DNA of 64,000 nucleotides from positions 62,001 to 126,000 of the forward strand of contig JADJQY010000013.1 in assembly GCA_016712505.1 (NCBI GenBank), in the 5' to 3' direction. The position numbers were made by a program, and so were the translations under genes. Under the pieces are notes generated by a model that worked only from the letters and a program-made list of their open reading frames with translations, made no database searches and had not been told where the DNA came from. Source of the DNA: Candidatus Eiseniibacteriota bacterium. GTDB lineage: Bacteria; Eisenbacteria; RBG-16-71-46; CAIMUX01. Each line of letters opens with the position of its first letter. Positions within the stretch are counted from its first letter, which is position 1. Below are positions 7,881 through 17,145 of this stretch, one piece after another.

Positions 7881-9170
7881 TCAGCGCCGTAGCCAGCGCC
7901 GCACTCCGGCCAGGCTCGCTTCGGCCCGGACGGGAGGGTTGGCAAAGTTCGAGGTCACTCCCAGGGCGGTGCTCTGGTGATAGGCGATCGTGAGGTCGGG
8001 GTCCTTGAGCAGGTGCCCGGTCAGAATCCCGCAGACCCGTTCATCCGGGCGGATGGTGCCTGACGCGATCAGCTTCCGCACTCCGGCCACCGTGGCGCAC
8101 GACGCCGGTTCGGCACCGATGCCCGCGGCGTCGACCTGCGCCTTGGCGTCCAGAATCTCCTGATCGCTCACCTGCTCGACCAGGCCGTGCGTGGCGAGCA
8201 GTCCGCGCAGGCTCTTCTTCCAGGAAACCGGGTTGCCGATCTTGATCGCGGTGGCCAGGGTTTCCGCCTGGGCGAGAGGCTGGAGCGTGGTGCGGTTGTG
8301 GAATGCGGTGTAGAGCGGATTCGCGCCTGCGGCCTGGATCACCGCCACACGAGGCAAGCGGTCGAGCCAGCCGATCTCGCGTAGCTCGAAGAGTCCCTTC
8401 AACAGGGCGCTGCTGTTGCCCAGGTTTCCCCCCGGGAGCACGATCCAGTCGGGCAGGCGCCAGCCGAGATCCTGGAGCAACTCGAGGCCGATCGCCTTCT
8501 GACCTTCGATGCGATAGGGGTTGAGGGAATTGACGAGGTAGATCGAATCCGCGCGGCACACCTCCTCGACCAGCTTCATCGCGAGGTCGAAATCCCCCTC
8601 GATCTGGATGGTGCGAGCGCCGTAGGCCAGCGATTGGGCGAGCTTCCCGTAGGCGATCTTTCCTTCGGGGATGAAGACATAGGCTTCGATGCCGGCCTGG
8701 GCGGCGTAGGCCGCCATGGAGGCCGAGGTGTTTCCCGTCGAGGCGCAGGCGACGCGGGCGAAGCCGAGGGCGCAGGCGACACTGATCGCCACGGTCATCC
8801 CCCGATCCTTGAAGGAACCGGTGGGGTTCTCCCCTTCGTGTTTCAAGGACAATCCGGCCGATCCGGTGTAGGCCGCGAGACGATCGGAGCAGTAGAGGTT
8901 GGTGTTTCCTTCGGGCTTCGTGATCACCTCGGAGCCGGCGAGCGGAAGCACCAGCTCGCGGAAGCGCCAGACGCCGGAGCGATCGATCGCCTCCCGCGAG
9001 AGGCGTCGTTGATCGAAGACCGAGGGGCCGAGGTCCAGCAGGGCACGTCGGGTGGTCCAGTCGTGCCGCACTTCGAGCGTAGCTCCGCACTCGCAGCGGT
9101 AGCGCACCTCTTCGGCGGCGTAGCGCCGCTCGCAGTCGATGCAGCCGAGGATCCAGGGACGGTGGGGCAT
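7881..9170 (-). CDS. thrC: Threonine synthase
   Basis: This PLP enzyme converts O-phosphohomoserine to threonine. It has 429 residues. A short N-terminal zinc-ribbon-like segment (CIDC, then CECG) precedes the tryptophan-synthase-beta fold. The PLP lysine is Lys121 in GSFKDRG, and the phosphate-binding loop PGGNLGNSSA is present. It is the last gene of the thrA-thrB-thrC operon, 9 bp downstream of thrB. The ribosome site is a GAGGAGACACC stretch. Confidence 0.95.
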   Translation of the reverse strand: MPHRPWILGCIDCERRYAAEEVRYRCECGATLEVRHDWTTRRALLDLGPSVFDQRRLSREAIDRSGVWRFRELVLPLAGSEVITKPEGNTNLYCSDRLAAYTGSAGLSLKHEGENPTGSFKDRGMTVAISVACALGFARVACASTGNTSASMAAYAAQAGIEAYVFIPEGKIAYGKLAQSLAYGARTIQIEGDFDLAMKLVEEVCRADSIYLVNSLNPYRIEGQKAIGLELLQDLGWRLPDWIVLPGGNLGNSSALLKGLFELREIGWLDRLPRVAVIQAAGANPLYTAFHNRTTLQPLAQAETLATAIKIGNPVSWKKSLRGLLATHGLVEQVSDQEILDAKAQVDAAGIGAEPASCATVAGVRKLIASGTIRPDERVCGILTGHLLKDPDLTIAYHQSTALGVTSNFANPPVRAEASLAGVRRWLRR

Positions 9171-9179
9171 GGTGTCTCC

Positions 9180-10124
9180 TCAGAGGGCGCGGACGCCGGG
9201 ACAGTCGGCGCCCGAGATGTGGCCGGTGGCGGCGAGACCCGCCGCGGCGAAGGCCTCGATCATCGCCTCGCGCACCCGTCGCGCGGTCGGCGGTGAGTGG
9301 GTGAGGGCAAAGATGGACGGGCCGGAGCCGGAGATCGAACTGCCGAGCGCGCCGGCGGCGCGGGCGGCCGCCATCACCAGCTCGGCCCCCGGAATCAGTC
9401 GGGCACGTGCCGGGGTCACGATCTCGTCGATCAGGGACCGGGAGAGGAGGCCGAGGTCTCCGGAGTGGCACGCCGTGACCAGCGCGGCCACATTGGCGGT
9501 GTTCCGGGTCGACTGTGCGAGCGAGACCTCCTTCGGCAACGCCTCGCGGGCGACGCGGGTGGAGAGCTCGAAGGCCGGGCTGACCACGACGACGTTGAGG
9601 CCGGTCGGCACCGGCAGGCGCAGCAGATCGATCGGATCGATCGATCGGATCAGGATCAACCCGCCAAACAGGGCGGGGGCGAGGTTGTCGGCGTGTCGGC
9701 CGGCGACCGCCTCTTCGGCCGCGAGGCACGGCTCGATCAGCTCGGACTTGCGCAACGGCGAACCGAGCAGCAGGTTGGTGGCATAGGCCCCGGCCACGGC
9801 GCTGGCCGCCGAGCTGCCGAGGCCCGAGCCGATCGGCAGCCCCTTCTGCAATTCGAGCTCGATCGACGCCTCGATTCCGGCCCGGCGTAGGGTCAGGGTG
9901 GCGGCGATCCCGGCGGAATTGCGCCTGGGGTCGAGGGGGAGCTTGCCGCCCTGATCCGGTGCACCGTCGTGCAGCGTGACGGCGGCGATCGTTACCCCCG
10001 GCTGCGTGCCGAACCGCGCGAGCACGGTGTCGCCCAGCCCCTCGAGGGCCAGGCCGAGGAGGTCGAAGCCGGGGCCGAGATTGGCCACCGTGGCGGGAGC
10101 GAAGACGCGAACGGTGTGGCTCAT
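9180..10124 (-). CDS. thrB: Homoserine kinase
   Basis: This GHMP-family kinase phosphorylates L-homoserine with ATP before threonine synthase acts. The 314 residues begin with VRVFAPATVANLGPGFD, a signature of ThrB, and carry the ATP loop GLPIGSGLGSSAASA near residue 95. The C-terminal GSSISGSGPS motif is also present. The ATG overlaps the thrA stop by 4 bp (ATGA), a sign of translational coupling. Confidence 0.95.
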   Translation of the reverse strand: MSHTVRVFAPATVANLGPGFDLLGLALEGLGDTVLARFGTQPGVTIAAVTLHDGAPDQGGKLPLDPRRNSAGIAATLTLRRAGIEASIELELQKGLPIGSGLGSSAASAVAGAYATNLLLGSPLRKSELIEPCLAAEEAVAGRHADNLAPALFGGLILIRSIDPIDLLRLPVPTGLNVVVVSPAFELSTRVAREALPKEVSLAQSTRNTANVAALVTACHSGDLGLLSRSLIDEIVTPARARLIPGAELVMAAARAAGALGSSISGSGPSIFALTHSPPTARRVREAMIEAFAAAGLAATGHISGADCPGVRAL

Positions 10125-12682
10125 CTCCCGCCCCGCTCGGCGGCGATGCGGAAGAGGTCGGAGAGCACCCCCATCGCCGTGACCTCCGCTCCGGCGCCGG
10201 GACCGGAAAGCACCAGGGGACGCGCATCGTACCGCTCCGAACGGAAGACGATCCGATTGTCGGTTCCGCGTAGCAGGCCGAGCGGCGCATCGAGCGGCAC
10301 GGCCTCGAGCCCCACCGAGATCTCACCGGGCGCGATCCGGGCCACGTATCGGAGCACCTCTCCGCGCGCCCGCGCCTCATCGCGAAGCCGGGAGAACTGG
10401 AGGTCGAGCGGCTTGAGCGCGGCCCGAAGATCCTGGCGGTCACGTCCCGCTAGCTCGGGTTCGACCAGCCCGGTGCGTGTCAGTTCCTCCGGATCGAGGG
10501 CCAGACCCGAGATGCGCCCCAGGATCAGCCCCTTGCGCGCGACATCGAGACCGCAGAGATCGACCACCGGATCGGGTTCGGTGTAGCCCGCCTCGGCCGC
10601 CTCCTCGACCGCGTCGGAGAAACGCGCCCCTTCCTCCAACCGCGTCATGACGAATCCAAGCGTTCCGGAAAGGCATCCTTCGGCGCGGAGCAGACGATCT
10701 CCGGTCGCGAGCAGCATCTCGAGGGTGTCCATGATCGGCAGGCCGGCCCCGACGGTGGCCTCGGCCTTCAGCAGCCGTCGCCGCGACCCTGCTTCCTGGT
10801 GAAGCAGTCGGAAGTCGCGGGTCGCGCCGGACAGCGGCTTCTTGTTCGCCGTAACCACGTCACAGCCGGCCCGCAGCGCCTCGATGAAGAGCGCCTCCAT
10901 GCCATCCCCGTCGGAAAGATCGATCAACACCGGTCGGGCGAGGCGGAACCGCGTGGCGTGGCGCAGCATCGCCACCGCCGGCTCGTCGCTCGGGGTGAGG
11001 TCCGGCAGCGGTTCACGGCTCGCCTTGGCCGCGCGGATCCGCCCCAGCTCCCCTGGCGGGAGGCCGGTTGCGCGGAAGACGAAACCGTTCCGGTCGGCAA
11101 TCGCGACCACCCGTGGCTCGAGTCCGAAGCGGAGGCGCATGTGCTCCGCCCGCTCCTCGAGGAGCCGAAGCAGGGTTTGACCGATGCTCCCCAGGCCGAT
11201 CAGCAGGAGGTCGATCCGTCGCGCGGCGGTTTCGCCCGTATCGAGTTTTTGCAGCTCGAACTCGTCGTGGATCGCGCGCACCGCCTCATCGCCGTCATCG
11301 CCATCCACCGCGAGCGAAAGGTTGAGCTCCGAAGAACCCTGGGCGATCGCGAGCACGTTTACCCGGCGCCTGGCCAGGGCGGCGAAGGTCCGGGCGGCGA
11401 TTCCCGGGGTATGCGCCATGCCGAGCCCGACCGCGGCAATGAGTGCCACGTCGCGTCGGGCTGTGACCTCCTCGACGTCGCCGCAGGCAAGTTCGTCGCG
11501 TAGCCCCCGCTTGAGCGCCAGCTCGGCCGCAACTGCGTCGCTCTCGGGGACGGCGAGACAGATCGATGATTCGCTGCTCGACTGGCTGATCATGGTCACA
11601 CTGATGTCGGCTCGGGCCAAGGTCCCGAAGACCCGGGCGGCGATCCCGGGCACGCCGGCCATCCCATTCCCCTCGATCGAGACCAGAGCTTGGCCCCGCA
11701 CGGCGCTGATCGCCTTCACCGGATGGGAACCGGGGGAGAAACGCCCGTCGACCACCGTGCCGCTGTTCTCGGGGGCAAAGCTGTTGCGGATCACCACCGG
11801 TATCCCGCGTTTGGCGACCGGAATGATGGTCCGTTGGTGCAGAACCTTGGCCCCGTAGTAGGAGAGTTCTCCGGCCTCGCGGTAGTTGAGCTGCGCCACC
11901 GGCCGGGCTTCCGGGACGATACGCGGGTCCGCGCTGTAGACGCCGTCGACGTCGGTCCAGATCGTCACCCGCTCCGCCCCCAGGGCAGCGCCGAGGATTG
12001 TCGCGGTGTAGTCGGATCCGCCCCGACTGAACGTGGTGGTGGCCCCGTCCGGGGCATGACCGATGAAGCCGGTGACGATCGGGATCTCGCCGTCTTGCAA
12101 CAGCGGCTCCAGGGTGGCGCAGATTCCGCGCTCGGCCACTCCGGCGAGCGGCGTTGCGTTGCCGAACCGGCCGTCGGTTTCGAGGAAGCGATCGGCATCG
12201 AGTGCGCGTGCGGCCTGCCCGATGCTGCGCAGGGCGAGGGCCAGGAGTCGAACCGCCAGCTTTTCGCCGGCGCCGACCACCCGGTCACGCATGCGCGGAG
12301 TGATCTCGGTCACGGCCACGATGCCGCGTACCAGGTCCTCCAACTCGGTCACGATAGCGTGAAGTTCGGCCCGTACGTCGCCGCTACCCTCGGCTCGACC
12401 GGTGCGCGCGATCAGGTCGTCCAGGGCGGCGTCGTGTCGTCGGCGGATCTCTTCCAGGAGGCGAAGCCCGAGTTCGCGTTCGCCGCGGGCCGCGGCGGTC
12501 GCCGCATCGATGAGGGTATTGGTGACTCCTGCCATGGCCGAACCGACCACCACCAGGCGCCGCCCCGACCGCTCGCCCAAGGCGAGCCGGGCCGAGGCGA
12601 GGATCCGGCCGGCATCGCCGAGGCTGGTGCCGCCAAACTTCATGACCTCGATCGGTGTCGGGTTCGCGCTCATGCCCTGCAT
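10121..12682 (-). CDS. thrA: Bifunctional aspartokinase / homoserine dehydrogenase
   Basis: This fused enzyme catalyses steps 1 and 3 of the aspartate-to-homoserine route. The aspartokinase domain starts at VMKFGGTSLGDAG and is followed by paired ACT domains that usually bind the threonine effector. The C-terminal homoserine dehydrogenase (about 490-853) shows the nucleotide loop LIGLGSIGQTLL, VTANKKPLSG and EAGYTEPDP. The middle step, aspartate-semialdehyde dehydrogenase, is not in the window. ATG 12682 has AAGGAG 12 nt upstream; ATG 12673 (MSANPT) is an equally possible start. No leader peptide or attenuator is evident in the 179-bp gap to the divergent kinase gene. Confidence 0.95.
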   Translation of the reverse strand: MQGMSANPTPIEVMKFGGTSLGDAGRILASARLALGERSGRRLVVVGSAMAGVTNTLIDAATAAARGERELGLRLLEEIRRRHDAALDDLIARTGRAEGSGDVRAELHAIVTELEDLVRGIVAVTEITPRMRDRVVGAGEKLAVRLLALALRSIGQAARALDADRFLETDGRFGNATPLAGVAERGICATLEPLLQDGEIPIVTGFIGHAPDGATTTFSRGGSDYTATILGAALGAERVTIWTDVDGVYSADPRIVPEARPVAQLNYREAGELSYYGAKVLHQRTIIPVAKRGIPVVIRNSFAPENSGTVVDGRFSPGSHPVKAISAVRGQALVSIEGNGMAGVPGIAARVFGTLARADISVTMISQSSSESSICLAVPESDAVAAELALKRGLRDELACGDVEEVTARRDVALIAAVGLGMAHTPGIAARTFAALARRRVNVLAIAQGSSELNLSLAVDGDDGDEAVRAIHDEFELQKLDTGETAARRIDLLLIGLGSIGQTLLRLLEERAEHMRLRFGLEPRVVAIADRNGFVFRATGLPPGELGRIRAAKASREPLPDLTPSDEPAVAMLRHATRFRLARPVLIDLSDGDGMEALFIEALRAGCDVVTANKKPLSGATRDFRLLHQEAGSRRRLLKAEATVGAGLPIMDTLEMLLATGDRLLRAEGCLSGTLGFVMTRLEEGARFSDAVEEAAEAGYTEPDPVVDLCGLDVARKGLILGRISGLALDPEELTRTGLVEPELAGRDRQDLRAALKPLDLQFSRLRDEARARGEVLRYVARIAPGEISVGLEAVPLDAPLGLLRGTDNRIVFRSERYDARPLVLSGPGAGAEVTAMGVLSDLFRIAAERGGR

Positions 12683-12861
12683 TGTACGGCGGCACTCCTT
12701 GCCGGGTGAAATCTGGTCCGACCGGGCGGCGAGCACGGTTCCGGAGCGGGGACGGGCGCGTCCTGCGCCCCCTTCCTTTCGGTTGAGGTCCCGCGGATCG
12801 GTAGCCGGATCTCGACTCGGCTTGACGCCCGGCGGCCTCGGGGCGTTAGTCTGCTACCACC

Positions 12862-14346
12862 ATGCGACGCCTCCGATCCCCCAGTCTTCTCTGGACCTTC
12901 GCCGGCGCGTTTCTGATCGCGCTCGTGGCGGCCGGGGTTCTCCAGGCGGTTTTCGTCTATCGCGTGGTCCAGCCGATTGCCCGCCAATGGGTCGAGCGGG
13001 ACGCGCGCACCCTGGCCCAGACCGCGGCCCGCACCTTGTCCGACGAGCTGGAGCGCGATCCCACCGCCAAGGTCGCACACGTGCTCGAGGTGATCTCGCG
13101 CGGAGAGGGGCCGGTGGTCCTGGTCTACCGGGAGAATGAGGGGGCGCTCCACGCCGACCGTCCGCTCGGTCCCGGACACGGATCCTGGATGGGCGCGATC
13201 TCGGCGTACCGCGAAGACCTGGTTTCGGGACGCATCGGTGGCGGCCAGGTGGAAGATCGCGGGCCGGGACGACACCGCCACGGGCCACGGGTCATGGCGG
13301 CTGCGCCGGTCAAGGTTGGGGGTGTGGGGCGCGGCGAGGTGTTGGCCATCGCCTCGACCCGCCAGCCGCCGGGATGGCCACGCGGGGTACCGAGTCCGGG
13401 GTGGCTGTATCTGCCGGTGGCCACGGTGATCGGAGGGGCGGCGGGGTTCGTGCTGTTCCGCGGCCTGGCCCGCCGCTTGCAGGAAATGGGGGTGCACGCG
13501 GAGCGGGTGCGCCAGGGGGATCTGACCGCCCGCATCGCGGACCCTGGCCCGGACGAGATCGGGCGCCTGGGAAGAAACCTCAATCAGATGACCGAAGCAC
13601 TGGCCATCGCGCGCGCTCAGGTGGAGGACGCCGAGGTGCAGCGACGTCGCTTCCTGGCCGACGTGACCCACGAGCTGGCAACTCCCTTGACCTCGATTCG
13701 GGGGTACGCTCAGACCCTGATCGATCCAAAGATCTCCGCCACGACGGAGGAGCGCGCGCACTACGTTTCGACCATCCTGGAGGAGGCCGAGCGGATGGAG
13801 CGTCTGGTTCGCGAGCTGCTCGATCTCGCGCGCCTCGAGGCGGGGCACGGGGCGCTCGATCTGGTCGAGCTGGATTGGGCCGAGCTCTGCCGCAACGCAC
13901 TGCGTCGCTTCTCCCCGCGCTTTCGCGAGCGGTCGATCGATCTGACCTGGGGGGACGATCGATCCGCGGAGAGCGTGCCGTGCTTGGTTCGCGCGGACGG
14001 ACACCGGCTGGAGCAGGTGATCGACAACCTGCTCGGCAACGCGCTTCGCTATGTGCCGGAAGGAGGGCGGGTCGAGGTGCGCGTTCTCCGGCACCAGGGC
14101 CGGGCCCGACTGGAGGTCAAGGACAACGGGCCTGGTTTCTCCGCCGCGGAGCTGCCCTACGTCTTCGACCGCTTCTATCGGGCCGACCCCTCGCGGTCGA
14201 CCGCCGGGACCGGGTTGGGCCTGGCGATCGTGCGCGAGATCGTGCGGGCGCATGGCGGAGAAGCGCACGCGGTCAATCGACCCGAGGGCGGGGCTTGCCT
14301 GCAGATCGACCTCCCGCTCCGGGACGCGGTCGAACCCGCCGTCTGA
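12862..14346 (+). CDS. Membrane sensor histidine kinase (HAMP-HisKA-HATPase)
   Basis: The 494-residue kinase has one span near residues 10-30, a periplasmic region of about 140 residues, a second span (LPVATVIGGAAGFVLF), a HAMP linker, and HisKA with the phospho-accepting His270 in ADVTHELATPL. The ATPase domain has the N box (QVIDNLLGNALRY), G1 (VKDNGPGF) and G2 (GTGLGLAI). The periplasmic part is rich in Arg, His and Gly. No regulator gene is adjacent; the next gene encodes a CpxP/Spy-like lipoprotein, a pairing typical of envelope-stress sensors. It may pair with the orphan regulator at 5131, which is inference. Confidence 0.92.
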   Translation: MRRLRSPSLLWTFAGAFLIALVAAGVLQAVFVYRVVQPIARQWVERDARTLAQTAARTLSDELERDPTAKVAHVLEVISRGEGPVVLVYRENEGALHADRPLGPGHGSWMGAISAYREDLVSGRIGGGQVEDRGPGRHRHGPRVMAAAPVKVGGVGRGEVLAIASTRQPPGWPRGVPSPGWLYLPVATVIGGAAGFVLFRGLARRLQEMGVHAERVRQGDLTARIADPGPDEIGRLGRNLNQMTEALAIARAQVEDAEVQRRRFLADVTHELATPLTSIRGYAQTLIDPKISATTEERAHYVSTILEEAERMERLVRELLDLARLEAGHGALDLVELDWAELCRNALRRFSPRFRERSIDLTWGDDRSAESVPCLVRADGHRLEQVIDNLLGNALRYVPEGGRVEVRVLRHQGRARLEVKDNGPGFSAAELPYVFDRFYRADPSRSTAGTGLGLAIVREIVRAHGGEAHAVNRPEGGACLQIDLPLRDAVEPAV

Positions 14347-14365
14347 ATCAAGATTCGCCATCCCT

Positions 14366-14384
14366 CTGCCACACTCCTGCCACA
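14366..14384 (+). promoter_or_regulatory. Pho-box-like direct repeat
   Basis: CTGCCACA occurs twice (14366-14373 and 14377-14384) separated by CTC, an 11-bp period. The E. coli Pho box also consists of two 7-bp CTGTCA-type repeats with an 11-bp period, so spacing and core (CTGCCA against CTGTCA) agree. The repeats end 9 bp before a TATAGT hexamer, placing them over the -35 region as expected for activation by an OmpR/PhoB-family regulator. Confidence 0.5.
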
Positions 14385-14393
14385 TTTCGTTCG

Positions 14394-14399
14394 TATAGT
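14394..14399 (+). promoter_or_regulatory. Probable -10 element of the LTXXQ lipoprotein gene
   Basis: TATAGT matches the sigma-70 -10 consensus at five of six positions and lies 88 bp before the ATG at 14487. No good -35 hexamer is present at the usual distance; the direct repeat occupies that place, which suits an activator-dependent promoter. Confidence 0.4.
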
Positions 14400-14486
14400 G
14401 CTGCGTAGGCGTTGAGACGTTCTCGGGGGGCGAGAACCAACGGCCGCCGCTCGGAAGCAGCGGATCGCCGTGGCAAGGAGTTCGGC

Positions 14487-15665
14487 ATGACGCAGTTCAA
14501 CCTGAGGCTGGGTACTCTCTACCGTTCGCTTCGATCAGCGCTATCGGGAGGGTCAGGGCCGTCCGGAGCGCGCCTGACGCTGGGTGCGGTCCTCTTGACC
14601 TTCGCATTGCTCCCGCTGGGCAGCGGCTGCAATTCCGCGGACGACGAGGCGGTTGCCTCCCCCCTCTCTCCCGAGGCGACTTTCGGAACGCTGGGCGATC
14701 TCCCCAGTGCGTTTGCCCTCTCCGATCTTCCGGCGGAAATGAAACTCACTCCGGATCAGTCCGCCCGCCTCTCCTCCGCCCTCGAGACCTTGGCCGCCGA
14801 ACGACGGGAGCGTGCGGACTCCTGGTCCGAACGTCGCGCGCGGTTCGGAAAGCACCAGGGTCGCGGTGGACGGACCGATGGGGGACAAGATGGACGGAGC
14901 GGACCGCGGGACTGGTTTCCGCGCGGCCATGAAGGCGGCAAGTCTTCGCCGATGATCGGGTTTCTGGAAGAGTCTTCGAAGATCCTCGAGCCGGACCAGT
15001 TTCTTGTCCTGGCGCGCTTCCTCGATCAGCGGCGCGAGAGCCGTCGTTCGGAGGTCCAGGCGTTCATGGGCCGGCACGGCGCGCGCGGACTCGACCGGAT
15101 GGCCCGCCATCTGGGGTTGGATGCGACGCAGCAGACGGGTATGCGGGATCTGCTCGAGCGGCACGCCGAAGGGGTCCGCGACATCGCCACCCAACTCGAG
15201 GCCGGAAGCATGACGGCGGAGCAGGCGCGGGCGCGTTCTCGCGAATTGCGCGAGTCGCTTCGTACCTCCGCCCAGTCGATCCTCACCCCGGACCAGTACG
15301 AGCGGATCCACCGTTTCCGCGGCGAGCGGTTGGCACGACAGATCGAGCACCGCGTGCAACGGATGGATGAGCAGATGATGCGCCGCGCTGATTTCCTTGG
15401 ACGCGTGCTCGGGCTCTCGGACGAGCAGACCTCCCGGGTGCGCGCGGTGCTGGAAGAGACGATCTCGCAGCGTCAGACCACGTTGCGCAACGTTGGGGCC
15501 GGATCCCTCGAGCCGGAAGATGCCGCCTTGGAGTTATGGGAGACCGAGAAGGCGACGGCTGAGCGGATCCGGCCACTCTTGACCACGGAACAGCAGACGC
15601 GGATGGATGCCCTGCTCGACCTCCTGCCCCGCGGGCTGAGGTTCGGCGGACGGCTTCCGCACTGA
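14487..15665 (+). CDS. Periplasmic LTXXQ (CpxP/Spy-like) lipoprotein
   Basis: The start is fixed by AAGGAG six bases upstream. The N-terminus has a basic region, a hydrophobic span (LTLGAVLLTFALLPLG) and the lipobox SGC, so it is a lipoprotein. The rest of the 392 residues is helical and highly charged, with repeated LTxxQ-type motifs: LTPDQSARL, LTPDQYERI and LTTEQQTRM. Spy and CpxP, which carry such motifs, are much shorter periplasmic chaperones or sensors of about 160 residues; this protein looks like two or more such units in series. A Gly/Arg/Asp-rich linker lies near residues 125-150. It follows the histidine kinase and has its own putative promoter. Confidence 0.75.
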   Translation: MTQFNLRLGTLYRSLRSALSGGSGPSGARLTLGAVLLTFALLPLGSGCNSADDEAVASPLSPEATFGTLGDLPSAFALSDLPAEMKLTPDQSARLSSALETLAAERRERADSWSERRARFGKHQGRGGRTDGGQDGRSGPRDWFPRGHEGGKSSPMIGFLEESSKILEPDQFLVLARFLDQRRESRRSEVQAFMGRHGARGLDRMARHLGLDATQQTGMRDLLERHAEGVRDIATQLEAGSMTAEQARARSRELRESLRTSAQSILTPDQYERIHRFRGERLARQIEHRVQRMDEQMMRRADFLGRVLGLSDEQTSRVRAVLEETISQRQTTLRNVGAGSLEPEDAALELWETEKATAERIRPLLTTEQQTRMDALLDLLPRGLRFGGRLPH

Positions 15666-15931
15666 GGCCCGGAAACCGCCGTGTCCTCAGGATAGCTGAA
15701 CCTTGATCTGAGGGCGAGATCCCGCTGGGGTCGCGCCCGAGCGCGGCGCCCACCCCCACCCGGTCGAGACTGGTGGCCCCGTCTCCTCCGGGCCCTGGGC
15801 GCCGAACGCGCGCGCGTCGAGAGGCGCGCGCTTCGCATCCCCGCAGCGCACTGTTGCGCCCACCCTCGGCCGCCGGCTTGCCATAGCAGGTACGACAAAC
15901 TACGCTTCGCTTCCACAAGGGAGGTGGAGCG

Positions 15932-17104
15932 ATGTTCGACTACGGTGCGTCACGCAATGCGGCGGAGTTCGCGCGATTCCGGGAGATCGCACTTCAGGCC
16001 TTTCAGTTCCCGGAAGCGAGCTGGCCTCGCTACGTGGAGCGGATGGGCGAGGAGAACTTCCGCTTCCTCCGGAGGGACGACCAGGTCGTGGCCGGGCTGG
16101 GGTTCTATCCGATGGGCCAGTACTTCGGCGGTCGGGTCGTGCCGATGGCGGGGGTCGCGGTGGTGGCGGTTCCGCCGGAAGAGCGCGGGTACGGGGTCGG
16201 ACTGGAGTTGATGCGGCGCAACACCGAGGAACTGGCCCGCTCCGGCTACGCGATCGCCACTCTGTTCCCCGCGACCCAGACGCTCTACCGAAAGGTCGGC
16301 TATCAGCAGGCCGGATATCGGACGAGCTATGAAATGCCGATTGCGCGCCTGGGCAAGATGCCCCGCCCGCTCGCGGCGCGACCGCTTGCCTCGAGCCATC
16401 AGGGGGAATTGCACGCCCCGTATGAGTGCGCCGCGCGGCGGGCGAACGGGTTTCTCGCCCGCACACCGCAGATCTGGTCGCGCATGCTGGAGCCACGAGA
16501 TGGGAACGCTCAGACCTATGTCGTCGGCAGCCCGATCGAAGGGTACGTCTGCCTGCACACGCTGAGCGGGGAGAAGGAGGCCGCGATCGAAGCCCGCGAA
16601 CTGGTCGCGAACAGCGCTGCCGCCCTCACCTCGCTCTGGGCCTTGATCGCCGATCACCGCGCGCAGATCACGACCGTGCGTTGGCAGGGTGCGGCAAACG
16701 ACGCGCTGCAGTCACTTTTCCTCGAGCCACGCCCGGACACCACGCCGCTCAGCTGGGAGCGGTGGATGGTTCGCATCCTCGACCTGCCCGCCGCGCTCAT
16801 CGCTCGCGGATATCCCGACGAGATCGAGCAGGAGCTCACGATCGAGGTCACGGACGACCTCCTGCCGGCGAACAACGGTCGATTCCACCTTCGGCTGGCC
16901 GAGGGCACGATGCAGGTGGAGCGTGGGAGCATCGCGACCGCCGGACTCAAGATGGATGTGCGCGGGCTCGTGCCGCTCTATACGTCGCTGTTCGACGCGC
17001 GGACCCTCGCCATGCTCGGCTGGATCGAGGGGGACGAGCGGGCGCTGCGCGCGGCGGATCGCATCTTCTCCGGCCCGGAGCCCTGGATGGCCGACGGCTT
17101 CTAG
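15932..17104 (+). CDS. Eis-like GNAT acetyltransferase with C-terminal sterol-carrier-like domain
   Basis: The 390-residue protein has the three-part layout of the Eis family: an N-terminal GNAT domain with the acetyl-CoA loop VPPEERGYGVGLELM (about 85-100), a second GNAT-like region, and a C-terminal SCP2-like part (ELTIEVTDDLLPANNGRFHLRL). Eis proteins acetylate amines on diverse substrates, including aminoglycosides in mycobacteria; the substrate here is unknown. An AAGGGAGGTGG ribosome site precedes the ATG. The 266 bp upstream hold no gene, only a GC-rich inverted repeat near 15807-15831. Confidence 0.85.
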   Translation: MFDYGASRNAAEFARFREIALQAFQFPEASWPRYVERMGEENFRFLRRDDQVVAGLGFYPMGQYFGGRVVPMAGVAVVAVPPEERGYGVGLELMRRNTEELARSGYAIATLFPATQTLYRKVGYQQAGYRTSYEMPIARLGKMPRPLAARPLASSHQGELHAPYECAARRANGFLARTPQIWSRMLEPRDGNAQTYVVGSPIEGYVCLHTLSGEKEAAIEARELVANSAAALTSLWALIADHRAQITTVRWQGAANDALQSLFLEPRPDTTPLSWERWMVRILDLPAALIARGYPDEIEQELTIEVTDDLLPANNGRFHLRLAEGTMQVERGSIATAGLKMDVRGLVPLYTSLFDARTLAMLGWIEGDERALRAADRIFSGPEPWMADGF

Positions 17105-17145
17105 CCCGCCTTGACGATCCCGGGGGGCGGCGGTAGCGTGACCGC

